From Planctomycetota bacterium (GTDB lineage: Bacteria > Planctomycetota > Brocadiia > Brocadiales > Brocadiaceae), in NCBI GenBank assembly GCA_016873165.1, contig VGXV01000028.1:1-47095 (forward strand): a stretch of DNA of 47,095 nt, given 5' to 3'. A model generated the notes under the pieces. It searched no databases. It was not told the origin of the DNA and saw only the letters and a program-made list of their open reading frames with translations. The position numbers and the translations under genes are program-made. Below, in pieces: positions 8,547 through 15,865 of this stretch; position 1 is the stretch's first letter, and every line of letters starts with the position of its first letter.

Positions 8547-9512
8547 ATGTCAAGACCTTGGCGTATAGAATTTGAGGGGGCATACTATCACATCCTGTCA
8601 CGGGGAAACGAGCGAAGGGATATTTTTGCAGACGATGGTGATCGTATCTCGTTCCTGGAGATTTTGGGAAACATGTCGGAAAGGTTCGAGATTGAGGTTT
8701 ATGCCTATGTACTCATGAATAACCATTATCATTTGCTCCTCAAAACCAATAAGCCCAATATTTCTCAGGGCATGCAATGGTTTGGCACTACGTACACACG
8801 CCGGTATAATCTAAAATACAAACGAAATGGACACCTTTTCCAGGGGCGGTTCAAAAACTTTCTTGTCCAAAACATTAAATACCTGATGCTTCTTTCCTGC
8901 TATATCCACAGGAATCCGCTGCGGGCCGGAATAATCAGCCGGTTAGCGGGTTATCCCTGGAGCAGTTATCCCGTATATGCCTATGGTAAAAAATCACCCG
9001 AGTGGTTACGTACAGCGCCGATTCTTTCTTATTTTGATTCAAAAGATAAAAACAAGGCATACAGGGAAATGACCCAAAGATATTCCCGGGAAGAGAAAAG
9101 AATATGGGAAGATTTTCGGCACGGCCTTTTTCTCGGCTCACAGGAGTTTGTTGACTACATCAGGTCTAAATATTCATCCGAAAAACCTGACGTTGAAATT
9201 CCCCAGAAGCGACACGTTTTAAGAGATACCAATCCTAAAACCATCTTAGAGAAAGCCGCAAAGGTGTTGCAATGCAACACGAAAGATTTCTTACAATCTG
9301 CCAGGATAAGCGATGCAGACAAACACAAACGTGATTTATTGATCTATCTTTTATGGAACACGGGGTGGTATAATAATCAGGAAATCGGCAATTTGTTTGG
9401 TCTTGGATATTCTTCCATAAGCCGGCGGGTAACGATTATGAAATCAATGATATCGAAAGACGATGAAATTCATAAACAATTTGAAGAAATTAAATCACTA
9501 ATCAAGGTGTGA
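8547..9512 (+). CDS. REP-associated Y1 (HUH) tyrosine transposase with C-terminal HTH
   Basis: The protein starts MSRPWRIEFEGAYYHILSRG, the standard opening of TnpA-REP/RAYT transposases, followed by NERRDIF. The metal-binding HUH motif is MNNHYHLLLKT, and YTRRYNLKYKRNGHLFQGRF is the usual helix with conserved Tyr and Lys/Arg residues. The C-terminal third (LIYLLWNTGWYNNQEIGNLF, then GLGYSSISRRVTIMK) is a helix-turn-helix resembling the DnaA C-terminal domain, found in many of these proteins. The family cleaves single-stranded DNA at palindromic REP sequences. It appears intact at 321 residues. Alternative starts are the ATG at 8538 or a TTG at 8511; the latter lies in the -35 element and is unlikely. 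Confidence 0.88.
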   Translation: MSRPWRIEFEGAYYHILSRGNERRDIFADDGDRISFLEILGNMSERFEIEVYAYVLMNNHYHLLLKTNKPNISQGMQWFGTTYTRRYNLKYKRNGHLFQGRFKNFLVQNIKYLMLLSCYIHRNPLRAGIISRLAGYPWSSYPVYAYGKKSPEWLRTAPILSYFDSKDKNKAYREMTQRYSREEKRIWEDFRHGLFLGSQEFVDYIRSKYSSEKPDVEIPQKRHVLRDTNPKTILEKAAKVLQCNTKDFLQSARISDADKHKRDLLIYLLWNTGWYNNQEIGNLFGLGYSSISRRVTIMKSMISKDDEIHKQFEEIKSLIKV

Positions 9513-9533
9513 CCCCTCTTATGTAGATGTGCA

Positions 9534-9854
9534 ATGGATTTAATTGAACAGAAGAAAAATGAATTAAGAAGCCAATTGAACCAGAAGCAAATCACAGCAG
9601 CGACTTACTACAATGAGCGGCTGAAAATTGACGCTGGCGCATTTGAAGGCCACTTGAATCTATACAACAAGTTGAATGGTGACTTAAACACTAAATTGAA
9701 GCAGGGTTCCGGCTGGTCACCGTGGAATCGCATCGCCATCATTGCAGAAGTCATATTTATATTGATTAATGTTCTGGGACAAGCATACTTAATAATTGAC
9801 GTATACAGAAAAAACAAAGCGGAAGATTCTTTATCCGACAATTCGCTAAATTAA
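9534..9854 (+). CDS. Small hypothetical membrane-anchored protein (cassette-like)
   Basis: Family not recognised. The 106 residues have a helical, Lys/Glu/Gln-rich N-terminal half (DLIEQKKNELRSQLNQKQIT) that may form a short coiled coil. One membrane helix follows near 70-90 (IAIIAEVIFILINVLGQAYL), then a short charged tail. The ATG lies 17 bases after the right end of the transposon. Its stop is followed after 20 bases by a degenerate attC-like sequence. It probably was the next cassette of the same array, separated from the protease pair by the transposon. Confidence 0.55.
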   Translation: MDLIEQKKNELRSQLNQKQITAATYYNERLKIDAGAFEGHLNLYNKLNGDLNTKLKQGSGWSPWNRIAIIAEVIFILINVLGQAYLIIDVYRKNKAEDSLSDNSLN

Positions 9855-9871
9855 TACTTCAACGAACCGGC

Positions 9872-9900
9872 TCATAACAAAAACGTCCACACCGACGCGG
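9872..9900 (+). other. Degenerate attC-like left half
   Basis: TCATAAC is followed after seven bases by TCCACACCGACGC, resembling the TAAC-N7-TCAAGCCGACGC layout of attC sites. The first box is a poor match (A in place of a pyrimidine), and no right half follows before the next gene. Support comes mainly from its position just after a cassette-like gene. Confidence 0.3.
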
Positions 9901-9928
9901 CAACAAAAGAAAGGAAGATAGGTTATTT

Positions 9929-10330
9929 ATGAAATATAGAATTTTCTGGATTTTTGTATTTACAATAATAATATCATGCAGTTCACTATCTGCCAATGAC
10001 AAGGACTTAAAGTGGCCGTCAGACAGCACGAATAAAGGAACACTCTATGTTGCCCATTGGACTCATACTGCCGACAATTGCCCCGGCAGAAGCTCTGACG
10101 GTGCAAAAATGCTCAATTCTTTCTGGGAAGGAAGAAAAAAGGCAGAAGAAAAAGGAATAAAGATACTCGGCGCATACGTTACGGTAACAGAGCATGATTA
10201 TTTTATCCTCATAGAGGCAAGTGATTATGCTGCCGTAGTAGAATTCTTTCTCCCGCTTATACCAAGCCAAACCGGCAAAATAGTTCCCGTACTCACTATG
10301 GACGATTGGTTGAAAATAATGCCAAAGTAG
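9929..10330 (+). CDS. Small exported (possibly lipo-) protein, DUF3303-like
   Basis: The 133-residue product begins with a signal peptide (MKYRIFWIFVFTIIISCSSL); IISC could be a lipobox, giving a lipoprotein. The mature part has TLYVAHWTHTADNCPGRSSD followed by a helix and strands (GAYVTVTEHDYFILIEASD). This matches the pattern of small dimeric alpha-beta-barrel proteins of the DUF3303 kind (WTH...CPGR), whose function is unknown. A purine-rich Shine-Dalgarno (GGAAGATAGG) precedes the ATG. It stands alone between the cassette-like genes and a large inverted repeat. The 240 bases after it carry a fragment (10351-10397) resembling the ends of another REP-type element (CAGGGACAGCGACC). Confidence 0.7.
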   Translation: MKYRIFWIFVFTIIISCSSLSANDKDLKWPSDSTNKGTLYVAHWTHTADNCPGRSSDGAKMLNSFWEGRKKAEEKGIKILGAYVTVTEHDYFILIEASDYAAVVEFFLPLIPSQTGKIVPVLTMDDWLKIMPK

Positions 10331-10453
10331 GTTAAATAGGGACTTTAAACAGGGACAGCGACCGTTTTATTAGTAAAGTATTATTCTCCCTGTCCATTTA
10401 TTCATTTCTTATAAAATAGGGTGAGAGGACTATAGTTACCAAACAATATGTTT

Positions 10454-10556
10454 ATACTAAGTTGCATTCATACATAAACTAATATATAATATCCTCAGGT
10501 AAATTTATTATAGGAGGATATTATATATTAGTTTATGTATGAATGCAACTTAGTAT
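10454..10556. repeat. Perfect 43-bp inverted repeat with 17-base loop
   Basis: Bases 10454-10496 are the exact reverse complement of 10514-10556; the arms are AT-rich with a GGATATT core next to the loop. The right arm ends 14 bases before the stop of the minus-strand cysteine-rich ORF, and there is only a short downstream T run, so this is not a typical intrinsic terminator. A MITE or a recent inverted duplication are the alternatives. Confidence 0.85.
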
Positions 10557-10570
10557 TAATGCGTCAATTT

Positions 10571-10906
10571 TTAAGTGAGGAGTGTAGCAACTTCAACCAG
10601 GTTATGCTTCTTTCCGGCATTATCACCAATTTTTGTATCTTTTCTGCAACTGCATAAATCTAATCTGCACCCCATTGAGCACATACTGTTGCAGGCACTT
10701 CCCTGACCACAACCACACCGAAACCAGGATTTGTTGTAAAGTTTGAAATTTTTATTGCAAAAATTATTGTTTTCTATACCTTTACACTTACTGCTTAAGC
10801 AAAATTCCGTACAATCGATACCTTTTTTATCTACCGGTACTATTACGTAACGTTGTATATGTATCGTTCCCAGAGCTAAAAACATGCAAAGGCCGATTAT
10901 ACCCAT
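10571..10906 (-). CDS. Cysteine-rich small secreted protein, hypothetical
   Basis: Family not recognised. The 111-residue reading frame begins with a hydrophobic stretch that could be a signal peptide or anchor (MGIIGLCMFLALGTIHIQRY). It then has eleven cysteines in about 58 residues (IDCTEFCLSSKCKG ... NNNFCNKNF ... WFRCGCGQGSACNSMCSMGC, RLDLCSC). Such density is unlikely by chance in this AT-rich DNA and suggests a disulfide-rich or metal-binding exported protein. The start at 10906 overlaps the divergent comEC start by 23 bases; an alternative ATG at 10885 reduces the overlap to two bases. No good Shine-Dalgarno is seen for either, so coding status is uncertain. Confidence 0.5.
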   Translation of the reverse strand: MGIIGLCMFLALGTIHIQRYVIVPVDKKGIDCTEFCLSSKCKGIENNNFCNKNFKLYNKSWFRCGCGQGSACNSMCSMGCRLDLCSCRKDTKIGDNAGKKHNLVEVATLLT

Positions 10907-13391
10907 TACACTTTTGTTTCTCTGCGGTATTTACCTTGGATCGCAGACGGAAATTCCCCTGCACATAACTCTGGGAATTTGCCTGCTGTGCTGGATAGTG
11001 TGTTTTTCAGGTTTGTTTTTCACCAAAAACAGCACATTATTACTGCTCTCTATGCCTGTTCTGATCATCGCGCTCTCCGTTGCATACTACGACTGCCGTA
11101 ATGATTTTACCCCTGACAATCATATTGAACATACACTGAGCACACAAAAATCTATCCAACGCATAAGAGGAATAATTGTTAACCCACCTATCCTATTGGA
11201 TGAAAACGTATCAAATAAACGCCTGGCAGAATATCAATCAAATACATTCAATAAACAATCCGATGAAAAAATATCCTTCATCATACAAATACATGAGGTT
11301 GAAACTATTTCAGGATGGAAAGAAGTATCGGGCCATGCCAGGGTCAACGTTTACCTGTCACGCAAAGAATTACTTGCCGACAACAAAAGTTCCCGTCTCT
11401 TGCAACAATTAGTGTACGGACAAGAAGTCGAACTCTTTGGTTACGCCTATCTCCCAAGGCCACCACGCAACCCGGGGGAGTTCAACTACAAAGATTATTT
11501 AAAGAGACAAAAACCTTCTGTTCGTTCCTTAATGACGATAACAAACATAAACAATATTAAAATATCAGGTGTGCATTCCACCAACAACAGGTTTTATGGT
11601 TTTATATACTCTTTAAAAAATTATTTCAATAACGCTATTTATACCCATACTTTCAGCAATAGCGCTCCGTTGATCAGCAGCATCTTATTAGGCGACAGGG
11701 TTTGGTTATCAGAAGAAACAATCGATACTTTCATAAAAACAGGCATTATCCACTTCATTGCCATAAGCGGTTTTAATGTAGGAATAGTGATAATTACGGT
11801 GCTCTTGCCGCTGCGCGCCCTTGGTATCAATCACACAGTCACCATTGGCATAATAGTGACCGTCACTCTTTTCTACGCTTTTTTAACCGGTTTCAATCCT
11901 CCTGTGCAGCGCGCAAGTATTATGGCTATTGTTTTCTTTTGCGGCTATTTGGTACACCGGCAATGGGATATCACCAGCAGTATTTTTACGGCGGTATTAT
12001 TTATTCTTGTGCGAAATCCATCCGACCTTTTCAGCATCGGATTTCAGTTATCGACACTGGCAACGGCTGGCATTGTCTATGGCGCCCCAAGGATTGAAGC
12101 AGCGTTATTCAGGACTGCTTTGTTTGTGGAAAAGTTACAGGCGCCGGAAGAACGAAGCAGGTTATTCTTCATAAAAAAATATGTACGCAAACTCTTCTGC
12201 ATCTCACTGGCAGCATGGATAGCCACCCTGCCGCTCACGGCATACTACTTCCATATTTTCACACCGTACGTCTCCATCGTCAGTATTATGGCATTTCCCT
12301 TATTCTGGATTATTATCGTCAGCGGCACTGTTTTATTGATATCCGGAACCGTATTCCCCCCCTTGGCTGCAATTTCCGCGTGGATAGCATCAACAACAGA
12401 TATTGCATTAGAATCAATGGTCTCATTCCTTTCTCACCTGTCGTATTCTTATTTTTATGTTACCGGGCCTTCACTTACAGGAATTTTTGCATATTACACA
12501 TTGCTACTTTTTATCCTATATCGCACGTATTTATCAATAAACTATTTCCAGATTGCACTCTGGGGTTTATTAAGCGCAAATATCCTTACATTCTCCAATA
12601 TAATAAAATATCAATCATCTTCCCTGAAATTAACCTGCCTGGATGTCGGACATGGCGCTGTTTTATTTATTCAATTCCCCAATGGAAAAAACATCTTGTA
12701 TGACGCAGGCACATGGCATAGCTATGATGCAGGAAAACACATTGCAGCCCCCTTCCTGTGGAGTGAGAAAATAAAAAAAATAGATATGGTAATTTTATCC
12801 CATGAGCACAACGATCACTGGAATGGCCTTCCTTCAATCATCGAAAGATTCAACGTAAAACGGGTGTATTCACAACCCTATTTTTTCAAATCGGAAACAG
12901 GCCGCACCATACTTGAACTTTTAAAGAAAACCCATATCCATACCGCCCCATTATTCCATGGATTAGAGATAAAAGGCTTTGAACCCGCAACCGTCACAAT
13001 ACTTCACCCCTCATTATTTTCTCCGACTGTGTCCTCAACATCAAACGATAATTCCTGTGTGATAAAGATTGAATATCTCGGACACTCCATTCTTTTGTGT
13101 GCGGATATTCAGCAACAAGGGATAAAGGCGCTGCTGACAAAACAGGAACAAATCAGGTCGGATATTGTTCAAATACCCCATCACGGTTCTTTTTCCAGGA
13201 ATTTACAGAAGTTTATCGATAGAGTTCGGCCATCACATGCATTTATTAACTCACATGATAAAACTGTGTCGCACAAGGCGCTCGATACATTACACCATCG
13301 CAATATTATAACACCTCAAACACACAAAGACGGAGCTATAACATTTTTACTAACCAAGAAGGGTATAACGTATTCTGTTTATAAAAGGTAA
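10884..13391 (+). CDS. comEC: ComEC/Rec2-family DNA-uptake channel protein
   Basis: This inner-membrane protein is thought to pass single-stranded DNA into the cytoplasm during natural transformation. The 835 residues show the three-part layout: an N-terminal helix bundle and DUF4131-like region (MQRPIIPITLLFLCGIYLG to about 220), the competence membrane domain (about 255-560, with LISSILLGDR and GIIHFIAISGFNVGI), and a C-terminal metallo-beta-lactamase domain. That last domain has LDVGHGAVLFIQFPNG and the metal motif SHEHNDHWNG (HxHxDH), later IPHHGS. All are intact and the length is typical. No other competence gene is adjacent, but pilus genes lie 4-14 kb downstream and could provide the uptake machine. 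Confidence 0.95.
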   Translation: MQRPIIPITLLFLCGIYLGSQTEIPLHITLGICLLCWIVCFSGLFFTKNSTLLLLSMPVLIIALSVAYYDCRNDFTPDNHIEHTLSTQKSIQRIRGIIVNPPILLDENVSNKRLAEYQSNTFNKQSDEKISFIIQIHEVETISGWKEVSGHARVNVYLSRKELLADNKSSRLLQQLVYGQEVELFGYAYLPRPPRNPGEFNYKDYLKRQKPSVRSLMTITNINNIKISGVHSTNNRFYGFIYSLKNYFNNAIYTHTFSNSAPLISSILLGDRVWLSEETIDTFIKTGIIHFIAISGFNVGIVIITVLLPLRALGINHTVTIGIIVTVTLFYAFLTGFNPPVQRASIMAIVFFCGYLVHRQWDITSSIFTAVLFILVRNPSDLFSIGFQLSTLATAGIVYGAPRIEAALFRTALFVEKLQAPEERSRLFFIKKYVRKLFCISLAAWIATLPLTAYYFHIFTPYVSIVSIMAFPLFWIIIVSGTVLLISGTVFPPLAAISAWIASTTDIALESMVSFLSHLSYSYFYVTGPSLTGIFAYYTLLLFILYRTYLSINYFQIALWGLLSANILTFSNIIKYQSSSLKLTCLDVGHGAVLFIQFPNGKNILYDAGTWHSYDAGKHIAAPFLWSEKIKKIDMVILSHEHNDHWNGLPSIIERFNVKRVYSQPYFFKSETGRTILELLKKTHIHTAPLFHGLEIKGFEPATVTILHPSLFSPTVSSTSNDNSCVIKIEYLGHSILLCADIQQQGIKALLTKQEQIRSDIVQIPHHGSFSRNLQKFIDRVRPSHAFINSHDKTVSHKALDTLHHRNIITPQTHKDGAITFLLTKKGITYSVYKR

Positions 13392-13466
13392 AAAATCTTC
13401 AGCCCCCTACATTTTTTATCGTTATATTTTCGTATCCCTACCAATCCCACTTCATGCAAAATTTCG

Positions 13467-13510
13467 TTGACATTACCAAATTGTTTGTTATTATAATTAC
13501 ATAATGTAAT
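13467..13510 (+). promoter_or_regulatory. Promoter with adjacent palindromic operator before chrB
   Basis: TTGACA (13467-13472) is followed by ATTATA after 17 bases, or by TATAAT (13492-13497) after 19. Overlapping the -10 element and downstream is the palindrome ATTACAT-A-ATGTAAT (13496-13510), 7-bp arms around one central base. The arrangement suits a repressor site; ChrB-family proteins act as regulators, so autoregulation is possible. Confidence 0.45.
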
Positions 13511-13529
13511 ACCTATAACATTATCATTT

Positions 13530-14531
13530 ATGAATAAGTGGATACTTTTTATACATCAAATTGCACAGAATGCGCCTAATCTCCGGGTGAGGGTCTGGCG
13601 TAATTTAAAAAAATACGGCGCTGTGCTTTTTAAAAATGCCGTGTATGTGCTTCCTTATACAAAAGAACACGAAGAGGTTATGCTGTGGTTGGGCAAACTG
13701 ATTAAGGATAGCGGGAATGATGCCTCGTTATTTATTACAGAATCATATGACGAAAACCAGGAAACAGAAATTATTAAGGCCTTTTGTGAGATTTCCGGCA
13801 AAGAATATTGCAATTTATCTGAATCGTGTGAAGCTCTTTTAAAAAAAACAGAACAAACAGAAAGAACCAAAGGATTAACGGAAAGTACAATAAGAGACCT
13901 CCAAAAGAATTTAAGAGAAATAACAAAGTGGTATGAAGAAATATTAAAGGTCGATTTTTTTCAAGCGCCCCAGCGAAACAAAGCAGATAATATAATCAAA
14001 TTATTACAGAAAAAATTAGAATACCTGCCAAATAAATTTAAAAAAGAGGAAAGCATACTCAGTAAAACCTACCACGTGAAAGATTTTCAGAATAAGAAAT
14101 GGGTAACCAGAAATGATGTCTATATTGATCGCATCGCATCCGCCTGGCTTATTAAAAACTTTATCGACAAAAAGGCGCAATTTATTTTTTTACAAAAAAA
14201 TGCGCAAAAACCTCCAAAAGACATGATTCCTTTTGATATGTATGGTTCTGAATTTACTCACCATGGAGATGACTGCACATTTGAGACCCTTATAAAGGCT
14301 TTTCAATTTCAAACTACTGCATTGCAGCACATAGCAGAGATTGTTCATGACATTGATTTAAAGGATGGGAAATACGGCAGAGAAGATGCGAAAGGTTTTG
14401 AACGTGTGATTCATGGCTTGTGTCTGACCCTTAAGGATGATAACGCCCGGTTGAAAAAAGGGGCGGAACTCTTTGATGCCCTGCATGCTTTTTATTCAAC
14501 GGAAAAACAAAATAAAGAGGAGATGATATGA
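13530..14531 (+). CDS. ChrB-like protein (chromate-resistance regulator family)
   Basis: The 333 residues have both ChrB-family halves. The N-terminal domain is WILFIHQIAQNAPNLRVRVW, then RNLKKYGAVLFKNAVYVLP. The C-terminal domain starts WVTRNDVYIDRIASAWLIKN, with FDMYGSEFTHHGDDCTFETL (a His/Asp cluster that could hold metal) and the closing DGKYGREDAKGFERVIHGLC. A Lys/Glu-rich linker (about 105-185) joins them. In known operons ChrB regulates or aids the chromate transporter ChrA, but no chrA is here. Instead its stop overlaps the start of an octahaem cytochrome by four bases (ATGA), so it is translationally coupled to a redox protein. Confidence 0.82.
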   Translation: MNKWILFIHQIAQNAPNLRVRVWRNLKKYGAVLFKNAVYVLPYTKEHEEVMLWLGKLIKDSGNDASLFITESYDENQETEIIKAFCEISGKEYCNLSESCEALLKKTEQTERTKGLTESTIRDLQKNLREITKWYEEILKVDFFQAPQRNKADNIIKLLQKKLEYLPNKFKKEESILSKTYHVKDFQNKKWVTRNDVYIDRIASAWLIKNFIDKKAQFIFLQKNAQKPPKDMIPFDMYGSEFTHHGDDCTFETLIKAFQFQTTALQHIAEIVHDIDLKDGKYGREDAKGFERVIHGLCLTLKDDNARLKKGAELFDALHAFYSTEKQNKEEMI

Positions 14532-15838
14532 AATTAAAACTGATTTTTCCCTGTCTCATTTTTTTGTTATATGCCGGCTGTACAACCACACCTAAATATA
14601 GTGAGGTGAAACAACAGCTTGAAAAGACTGATACAATTCGGGAAATACCAGTGCCGGATTATGCTAAAGGCGCAGAAGGACATGTAGGATCGAAGGTCTG
14701 TAAGATTTGTCATCCTGCACATTACGCGGGGTGGAAAACAACCTATCATAGCAAAATGATACAAGATCCAAAATCTCCCGGCGCACTGGTTGCCGATTTC
14801 TCTGTAAAAAGCGAACACCGAACGTTCAATCTTGAAGATGTTGACCTGCTTGTCGGAAGCCGGTTTAAGCAGCGTTTTATGAAAAAAATTGGCAATGATT
14901 ATTACATGTTGCCTGCCCAATGGAATGTGACAGATAAAAAATGGGCACGATATTTTCCTCAGGACGAATGGTGGAACAACTACTACCCTCAAGACTGGAA
15001 ACAGAGGCCAACCTCTCTGCTGTGTGACGGATGCCATACAACAGGATTGATAAAAACAGGAAACAAGTTTGCAGAATGGAATATTGCCTGCGAATCCTGC
15101 CATGGCCCCGGCGGAGATCATGCGAATGCACCGGGTTTGGAGAACATAGTAAATCCGGCAAAATTGCCCTTAGACAGGGCAAATGATGTTTGTTTTAGTT
15201 GTCATTTAGAAAACACTATACCTGCGGAATTTTGGGAGAAACACGGGGTAAGGGGGTATCCCGTTGGCTACAAACCCGGTGACGACCTGACTAACTATAA
15301 ATTGCCTGCTCCGTTTATACCAGGCAATGAAGGCAACGTTTTTTTCAGGAGTGGCGTAGGGAAGAAGAACAGGACACAGGGGAATGACTTTATTCACAGC
15401 ACAATGCATAAACGGGGTATCAAATGTTTCTCGTGTCATAATCCCCATAACGGCAAATACACAGCAATGGTTTATAAACCAGGGAATGCCTTGTGTCTGA
15501 TGTGTCATGGGGAAAGTTCGCCATCAGGTCCGTACGTAAGGAATATTACCGAGCATACACATCACAAACCTGAAAGTCCCGGTAGCCAATGTATTGAGTG
15601 CCATATGCCCAGAATAGGCAAAAATGCCGCACCACTGGAGAGCCGGAGCCATATATTTAATTTTGAATATATGAGTCCTGTCCAAACAATAGTGTATGAT
15701 CAACCAAATGCCTGTAACCGGTGTCATCAGGACAAAACCCCACAGTGGGCGCTTAACGCATTAAAGTCCTGGGGCGGCAAGGGAAAATGGTCATGGAACA
15801 GCGTACTCCATGTATTGCCGGAAACAACAAAACAATAA
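14528..15838 (+). CDS. Octahaem c-type cytochrome, lipoprotein
   Basis: The protein starts with a lipoprotein signal (lipobox YAGC, Cys18) and carries eight CxxCH haem-binding motifs in 436 residues: 58-62, 166-170, 188-192, 222-226, 300-304, 323-327, 355-359 and 396-400. Extra histidines (H66, H74, THHGxx-like HTHHKP near 343-347) could be distal ligands. The pattern resembles the cytochrome c554/DmsE/octahaem group of electron-transfer proteins rather than a nitrite or hydroxylamine reductase; no CxxCK or crosslinking Tyr is evident. It should be attached to a membrane facing the periplasm or cell surface. It is flanked by a ChrB-like gene (overlapping) and a barrel-like exported protein, suggesting a metal- or oxyanion-linked electron-transfer module. 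Confidence 0.9.
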   Translation: MKLKLIFPCLIFLLYAGCTTTPKYSEVKQQLEKTDTIREIPVPDYAKGAEGHVGSKVCKICHPAHYAGWKTTYHSKMIQDPKSPGALVADFSVKSEHRTFNLEDVDLLVGSRFKQRFMKKIGNDYYMLPAQWNVTDKKWARYFPQDEWWNNYYPQDWKQRPTSLLCDGCHTTGLIKTGNKFAEWNIACESCHGPGGDHANAPGLENIVNPAKLPLDRANDVCFSCHLENTIPAEFWEKHGVRGYPVGYKPGDDLTNYKLPAPFIPGNEGNVFFRSGVGKKNRTQGNDFIHSTMHKRGIKCFSCHNPHNGKYTAMVYKPGNALCLMCHGESSPSGPYVRNITEHTHHKPESPGSQCIECHMPRIGKNAAPLESRSHIFNFEYMSPVQTIVYDQPNACNRCHQDKTPQWALNALKSWGGKGKWSWNSVLHVLPETTKQ

Positions 15839-15865
15839 CGAGGATATCTTTTGGGAGAAAAACGC

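Larger units (their letters stand above)
8480..9517 (+). mobile_element. REP/IS200-type transposase element bounded by 25-bp perfect inverted repeats
   Basis: The left end 8480-8504 (starting AGGGGTCACACCTTGATT) is the exact reverse complement of 9493-9517 over 25 bases. The repeats enclose one Y1-transposase gene with its own promoter. The right repeat contains the stop codon of the transposase. The left end lies 17 bases after a truncated attC. I see no obvious target duplication outside the repeats. Confidence 0.75.

Noticed and set aside
10351-10397. Complete second REP-type element after the DUF3303-like gene
   Set aside because: Only an end-like fragment (CAGGGACAGCGACC) and a CCCTGTCC remnant are visible; no transposase and no clear inverted pair.
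14567-15121. Long minus-strand frame antisense to the octahaem cytochrome
   Set aside because: It is a shadow of the true gene, whose eight CxxCH motifs and lipobox are unambiguous.
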